From Jimgerdemannia flammicorona (lineage: Eukaryota; Mucoromycota; Endogonomycetes; Endogonales; Endogonaceae): 12,160 nt of DNA. Below the pieces are notes generated by a model that saw nothing but the letters and a program-made list of their open reading frames with translations, did not search any database and had not been told where the DNA came from. The DNA lies in NCBI GenBank assembly GCA_003990745.1, contig RBNI01005759.1, positions 1-12,160 on the forward strand, read 5' to 3'. Shown one piece after another: positions 8,547 to 12,160 of this stretch (position 1 is the stretch's first letter; each line of letters begins with the position of its first letter). A program made the translations under genes and the position numbers.

Positions 8547-8553
8547 AAAAAAA
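8503..8553. repeat. T15-A28 homopolymer junction
   Basis: Fifteen T (8503-8517) are followed without interruption by 28 A (8518-8545), then G and seven more A. The T/A junction is self-complementary and could fold into a 15-bp stem. It lies about 75 bp upstream of the decayed membrane-protein gene. Head-to-head poly-A tails of two retroposed fragments, or replication slippage, could produce it. The exact run lengths may also be affected by sequencing error. Confidence 0.8.
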
Positions 8554-8628
8554 CAGGCGGACCATCGTCCATTATTAATTGGATTTCCATACAGCGGATT
8601 ACTGGCTTAGATCTCTGTTATTATAGGC

Positions 8629-9419
8629 TTGTCGCCACCTATTCCTCCTGACGTCAAAGTTACGCTTCCTGACCATGGACAAACACAGTGTCGGGTTTAT
8701 CTTGGACGGAGCCGTCATGGCCTTAGCTCTTCAGGCGCTTTGGGATGTCGTCTTGTCTTGGAGCCGTATCCCGCACAAGAAGGTCGTCATCTTTACGACC
8801 ACACTTGCCGATGTTTTGTGCTCGGTATGATGGATATCGCATTCTTCCACATCAGCATGACCGTCGCAGACTGGATCCTGCCATCGCGAGCGACCGCAGT
8901 GTTGATATTTAAACCTAAATTTGCGATGGTTATGGAGTGTATATTTGTGGCGATTAGATTTGGTGCCGGTGTAGCAGACACTATACTGACATATGCCAGA
9001 GATGGCCCTCCGGGCGTCCAATAGGATCTCGGCTCTGGACTAGCCTGGGTTTCCATCGAACCTACTGTTGACATTTATGTAACCGCCGCAATTATTTTCT
9101 ACCTCAAAGTCCACAGCACTAAGCTTGAATGGAAGCTAAGCGACCTGTTCTCCGCCTTCGTTTCTTCCAACCTACTCCGTACTACTGTTCTCTTGGTCGT
9201 CAACGGTGCTACGGTTCTCATGCTCTTCGACCCTTCCGTCAGGCCATGTATGTATACCATCTTTCGTTCTGAAACATTGCGTACATTCTGACCGTCGCCT
9301 ACGATTCGGATATTTTTGAGATGGTGGTAAAGATGCAGGGTAAGATTTCTCAGCCAAGACAGTTTCTGAGCCTCCAGCGGAGTCTGATGTTGACCATGGA
9401 CGCCAGGCCTATGTTCTAA
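8629..9419 (+). pseudogene. Decayed multi-pass membrane protein gene, DUF6534-like
   Basis: Pieces of one protein lie in order on the plus strand but in changing frames. The N-terminal part (SPPIPPDVKVTLPDHGQT) starts at 8629 with TTG where an ATG would be expected. The frame then shifts by one near 8681-8705 into a first membrane span (DGAVMALALQALWDVVLSW...SRIP, to about 8824). The original frame resumes near 8827 with a span ending FGAGVADTILTYA, hits TAG at 9022-9024, and continues to 9291 with DLGSGLAWVS, VDIYVTAAIIFYL and a Leu/Val-rich span ending LMLFDPS. A third frame (9279-9419) may hold the end. In the family I know from Agaricomycetes, about 70 residues lie between the second span and the FGAG-type segment; here about 40 remain, so a span seems lost. 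An alternative is splicing: 8971-9024 (GTAGCA, CTGAC, AATAG; 54 bp, phase 0) would remove the stop, but not the lost start or first shift. Family assignment is from memory of its pattern. Confidence 0.6.
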
Positions 9420-10530
9420 TCGATATCTGATGCAATCGGAGAATGAAGGGCCAAATTGCTCTCTACTCTCATATATCACGGAGCATTCAGCGTGCAATGT
9501 CCTTTAATTCTTTCAGACTAGTAGTCTAGTGTTTAATAATGCGGACTCGCCCAATTTCCCCAAGACTAAAATTAGTTTTCTTTTGCCTAGTCGTCGGTTC
9601 TGTTTCTTTCTATTTTCTTTTCTTTTATTTTCTTTTCTTTTATCGCTTTTTCGCTTTTCGTATTTTCTCTGATCATTTATGCAAGTCGATGGCTCTTGTA
9701 TGAGTGTACGCGATTGTGTACGCTTTGCAACAAAAGCTTTGCCGGAGTCCGATTTATTAGATAAGAGGCGGTTCAATATGTCTGCCATGATAATTAATGA
9801 AACGTGTAATCCTTCACGACCCAGTTTCTCATTGAATTAGGAATCATCGTAACTTCGTCAAGGAAGGCACGCGTTCTTACAATGTATTAGTTAGCATAGA
9901 AGTATAGGAATCTATAAATATGAGGGCTTCCAATCTCTATTATCATCAAAAACGACAGGTTCATTTCCAAGCTTGACTGGTCGCCCTGTGATATTTAATT
10001 ACCACAAAGATTTCCGTCCGAGCACAGACGAAAACATCTCCAAAGGCTCCCACAAATCTTTGCAGGATACAGGACATGGTTATGTTTTGTTGAAGTGTGT
10101 GTTTGCAGCGATAAGATTCCCTGCCCTCATTCTTTTCACCGTCTCGCATAAACCGCGCCGCAGGATTTTTCTCGAATTCACATATGTGTTTGTTCGAAAC
10201 CGACATGTATCAGAGAGAGGGGGACACATGTGTTATATACAAATTGATTCATGACTCCTTATTTGTTACCGTTCCAATTCCGAGAGACATTGATATCGTC
10301 CTTGCCTGCTGTGTAGTCCTTAGTAGTATACTGCGAACATTTCCAGTCTTTCGAATATATTATTAACGCAGCAAGCACAGACAACGGCAGGACTTGGCGG
10401 CGTGATTTGCCGACAGTGTTCACTCTAAAGAATCTCTCTGGCTGCCGATTTTGTATCCCGATCCTCACACACTGCGAGGCCCGGTTTGTTATTAAGTCCA
10501 CCAACAATATCATGATGAAAAAATTTGGAC
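9420..10530. other. Intergenic, no supported gene
   Basis: No supported gene was found. The minus-strand frame 9513-9788 owes its Lys/Arg/Asn-rich sequence to a pyrimidine tract. The frames 9973-10254 (TTG start) and 10259-10543 (minus, GTG start) show no motif. A plus-strand frame is open for 82 codons (10317-10562) without an early ATG. Confidence 0.55.
9594..9670. repeat. Pyrimidine tract with tandem 15-mer
   Basis: The plus strand is almost pure T and C. It contains two perfect adjacent copies of TTTTCTTTTCTTTTA (9613-9627 and 9628-9642) and looser copies around them. It is a degenerate pentanucleotide microsatellite of TTTTC type. Confidence 0.7.
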
Positions 10531-10550
10531 ATCTGGGGGGCACCCCAGAT
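10531..10550. repeat. GC-rich palindrome at compositional boundary
   Basis: ATCTGGGG (10531-10538) and CCCCAGAT (10543-10550) are perfect reverse complements around a GGCA loop. It is the last G+C-rich sequence before the A+T-rich island and could be the terminal palindrome of a mobile element. No opposite end lies inside the window. Confidence 0.6.
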
Positions 10551-10560
10551 ACAATGCAAT

Positions 10561-10690
10561 CTTAGATGTGTAGATGTCTTAGATGCCAGGTGTCACTCGA
10601 TATCTCAAATGCAGATGTCCGCGATGCGATGTAATATAGATGTCCGTGATGCAGATGTCCATGATGCAGATATCAGGTTTCCCTGATGTC
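10561..10690. repeat. Degenerate GATGTCC-type tandem repeat
   Basis: A 15-base unit GCAGATGTCCNNGAT occurs at 10611-10625 and 10651-10665. Expanded or damaged copies lie at 10626-10650 and 10666-10687. Looser GATGTC/GATGCC words reach back to 10561. The patch sits between the palindrome at 10531 and the A+T-rich island, as subterminal repeats of some DNA transposons do. Confidence 0.55.
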
Positions 10691-11432
10691 TTAATGTTAT
10701 GCATACTTACTGTACACTAACTAGATTTATTAATTTATAGATAACATATATCAGAAAGGGTGATATTGTATATTTAGTATAACTAAAATAGAATGAGATA
10801 AAAATATTACCAAATGAACAATACACTGATAGCAAATGAATATAAAATGTATTTTTTATTATTAAAGAGAATCTTATTGAGAAAATATTTTATATTATTA
10901 GAGAATTTACTAATATGTTCAGAGTTACAAATATCAATTATATATTGTAAGAATTATTAAAAAGATAAGACCAGTTGGTTTTGTCAAAATGATTAGCTTT
11001 TTATATTTATTAATCTATCCATACTCTGTAAAATTACCATAATCTTTTTGTAATAAAACTATATGCTGATAGAATTAATATATTGCAGATAATCAAGATT
11101 AACTATTAGTCCTAAGTTCGGAGTTCTTGTGAGGAAGTACTAAGTTCCAATTATCTGTTGTAGTAGTAAATTCCAAATATCACTTTTGGGTTCTTATACT
11201 AATAGCAGAGATACTGTACTTATATCTCATGTTGATCAGATTTAGAATTGTTAATAAGTTGGATCTGAGAGTTCTTTGATAAGAATACTACTTTATTCTT
11301 ATAGTTAGAGAAAGTGGAGCTGAGATTACAATATACTCAATATAGAGAATATTTATATAAATTCAAAGCTATAACTAAATATAGTATACTAAATATATCT
11401 ATATATAGTTATGTTATATTCAATATCTATGA

Positions 11433-12005
11433 CTACTAGTTGAAAATTCTATAGAAATTTCTATAAAAATTTCTGTTGAAATTTTCATTGAAATTTCTGA
11501 TGACTTTTAGATATATAATAATTCATTATATTCTTCTTTTCTTTATCTGAACCTACTTATTAGATTCAGTACTAAACTCTAGATATTTATCAAACTGAAG
11601 AATAGTATACTGAACTACTTGAATATTGATGTCACTCTATTGTTCATTGCTTAAATTAGTAATATTTTCAGTAAATACTCTATAAAAGTAGTTAAGAACT
11701 TAGAGTTGAGTATAGAAAAGGACATAAAGTCTTTTGGCAACAATATAGATATAGTTATTAATAAAAAGACAGACTTATTGCTTAGTACTAATAAGAGTAG
11801 TTTATTAATAGTAGAAGACCTGAAAATATTGGATTCTTCTAAGATATTATTAACCTTTATTTGAGTCTAGATCTCCAGAGATTCATATATTGACAGAGAA
11901 TAGTTTAGTAGAATTCTATTGATGTTTAATAGCTATAAGGACAGTAGTGATGATCTTGTTCTTGATTTGTTCTTAGTGTCTTTACTGAGTACTTATATTA
12001 TACAG
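11433..12005 (+). pseudogene. Decayed reading frame inside the A+T-rich island
   Basis: One plus-strand frame is open for 191 codons apart from stops at 11508, 11580, 11652, 11862, 11868 and 11901; TAA follows at 12006. The longest open part (11655-11861) has 69 codons and ordinary protein-like composition (IEKDIKSFGNNIDIVINKK and following). All interrupting stops could arise from C-to-T or G-to-A changes in Gln, Arg or Trp codons, which fits the CpG loss around it. The tandem 12-bp units at 11443-11502 lie in this frame and would encode a tetrapeptide repeat of the [EK]-I-S-x kind. The opposite strand is also open over part of this region, so the coding strand is not certain. No protein family was recognised. 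Confidence 0.3.
11443..11502. repeat. Five tandem 12-bp units
   Basis: Five contiguous 12-mers begin AAA(A/T)TT: AAAATTCTATAG, AAATTTCTATAA, AAATTTCTGTTG, AAATTTTCATTG, AAATTTCTGATG. The period is a multiple of three and no unit contains a stop in the frame of the decayed ORF. That suggests the array was once part of a coding sequence. Confidence 0.7.
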
Positions 12006-12160
12006 TAATATCCAAAACTGTAACAATTCTCATGATTTTTTTAAAAAAATATATGTTTTGGCTGAAATACTTATCCAATTAAATCTAAATAATTGCCATA
12101 GATAGAAGGGTATGTTAGCTTTCAAACTATGTTTTTTTTTTTTTTTGGACATATATAGAA

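Larger units (their letters stand above)
10690..12160. other. A+T-rich, CpG-depleted island, probable relic repeat
   Basis: Composition falls sharply from about 10690 to the window end: A and T dominate and TpA is frequent. Reading every line, I find a single CpG (11119-11120) in nearly 1.5 kb, whereas flanking DNA has many. Such loss is the expected result of deamination of methylated cytosines or a RIP-like process acting on repeated DNA. Apart from the decayed frame at 11433-12005 there is no intact ORF. The element class is unknown. A T15 run occurs at 12132-12146. Confidence 0.6.

Noticed and set aside
9513..9788. Lys/Arg/Asn-rich minus-strand ORF
   Set aside because: Its composition is the direct product of a pyrimidine microsatellite on the plus strand.
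10317..10562. 82-codon open plus-strand frame
   Set aside because: No ATG until near its end and no recognisable domain; it also runs into the boundary palindrome.
11655..11900. Minus-strand open frame opposite the decayed ORF
   Set aside because: Similar in length but less protein-like (long Leu/Ile runs), and the 12-bp repeat supports the plus-strand frame; the choice is not firm.

Overview
The window looks like nuclear DNA of a filamentous basidiomycete, probably an Agaricomycete. The evidence is a gene split by five short GT-AG introns, an F-box protein of fungal type, and the remains of a multi-pass membrane protein resembling the DUF6534 family, which is typical of Agaricomycetes. No prokaryotic signals, tRNA or rRNA were found. 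The species cannot be told from the sequence.

Layout. 1-1824 is intergenic, with a cluster of four inverted repeats (611-900) and a cluster of CRE-like TGACGTCA sites (1422-1518). A small intron-less ORF (1825-2283, +) encodes a RING-H2-like zinc motif followed by a hydrophobic segment. Only 67 bp further on lies the best-supported gene, a six-exon endonuclease III homologue (NTH1 type, 2351-4109, +). All five introns could be resolved by following the conserved protein across the gaps. Its C-terminus carries an acidic/basic tail with six SUMO-consensus tetrapeptides. 4110-6554 holds no gene I can support. An intact, intron-less F-box-like gene occupies 6555-7409 (-). 7410-8628 is again non-coding and includes a striking T15-A28 tract. 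A multi-pass membrane protein gene resembling DUF6534 lies in ruins at about 8629-9419 (+), with a lost start codon, frame changes, a missing segment and an in-frame stop. 9420-10530 has no supportable gene.

From about 10531 the character changes abruptly. An 8-bp-stem palindrome and a degenerate GATGTCC-type repeat patch lead into a very A+T-rich island that runs to the window end. By my reading it contains a single CpG in nearly 1.5 kb. The island holds a decayed plus-strand reading frame that includes five tandem 12-bp units. I read it as an old repetitive element damaged by cytosine deamination or a RIP-like process, but I cannot name the element.

Functionally, the genes do not form a pathway: DNA base-excision repair (NTH1), probable SCF-type ubiquitination (F-box) and a possible RING ubiquitin ligase are only thematic neighbours. 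No previously undescribed multi-gene system is evident. The items most worth a second look are the SUMO-consensus tail on the repair enzyme, the nested splice signals in its third intron, the decayed membrane gene, and the boundary and interior of the CpG-free island.
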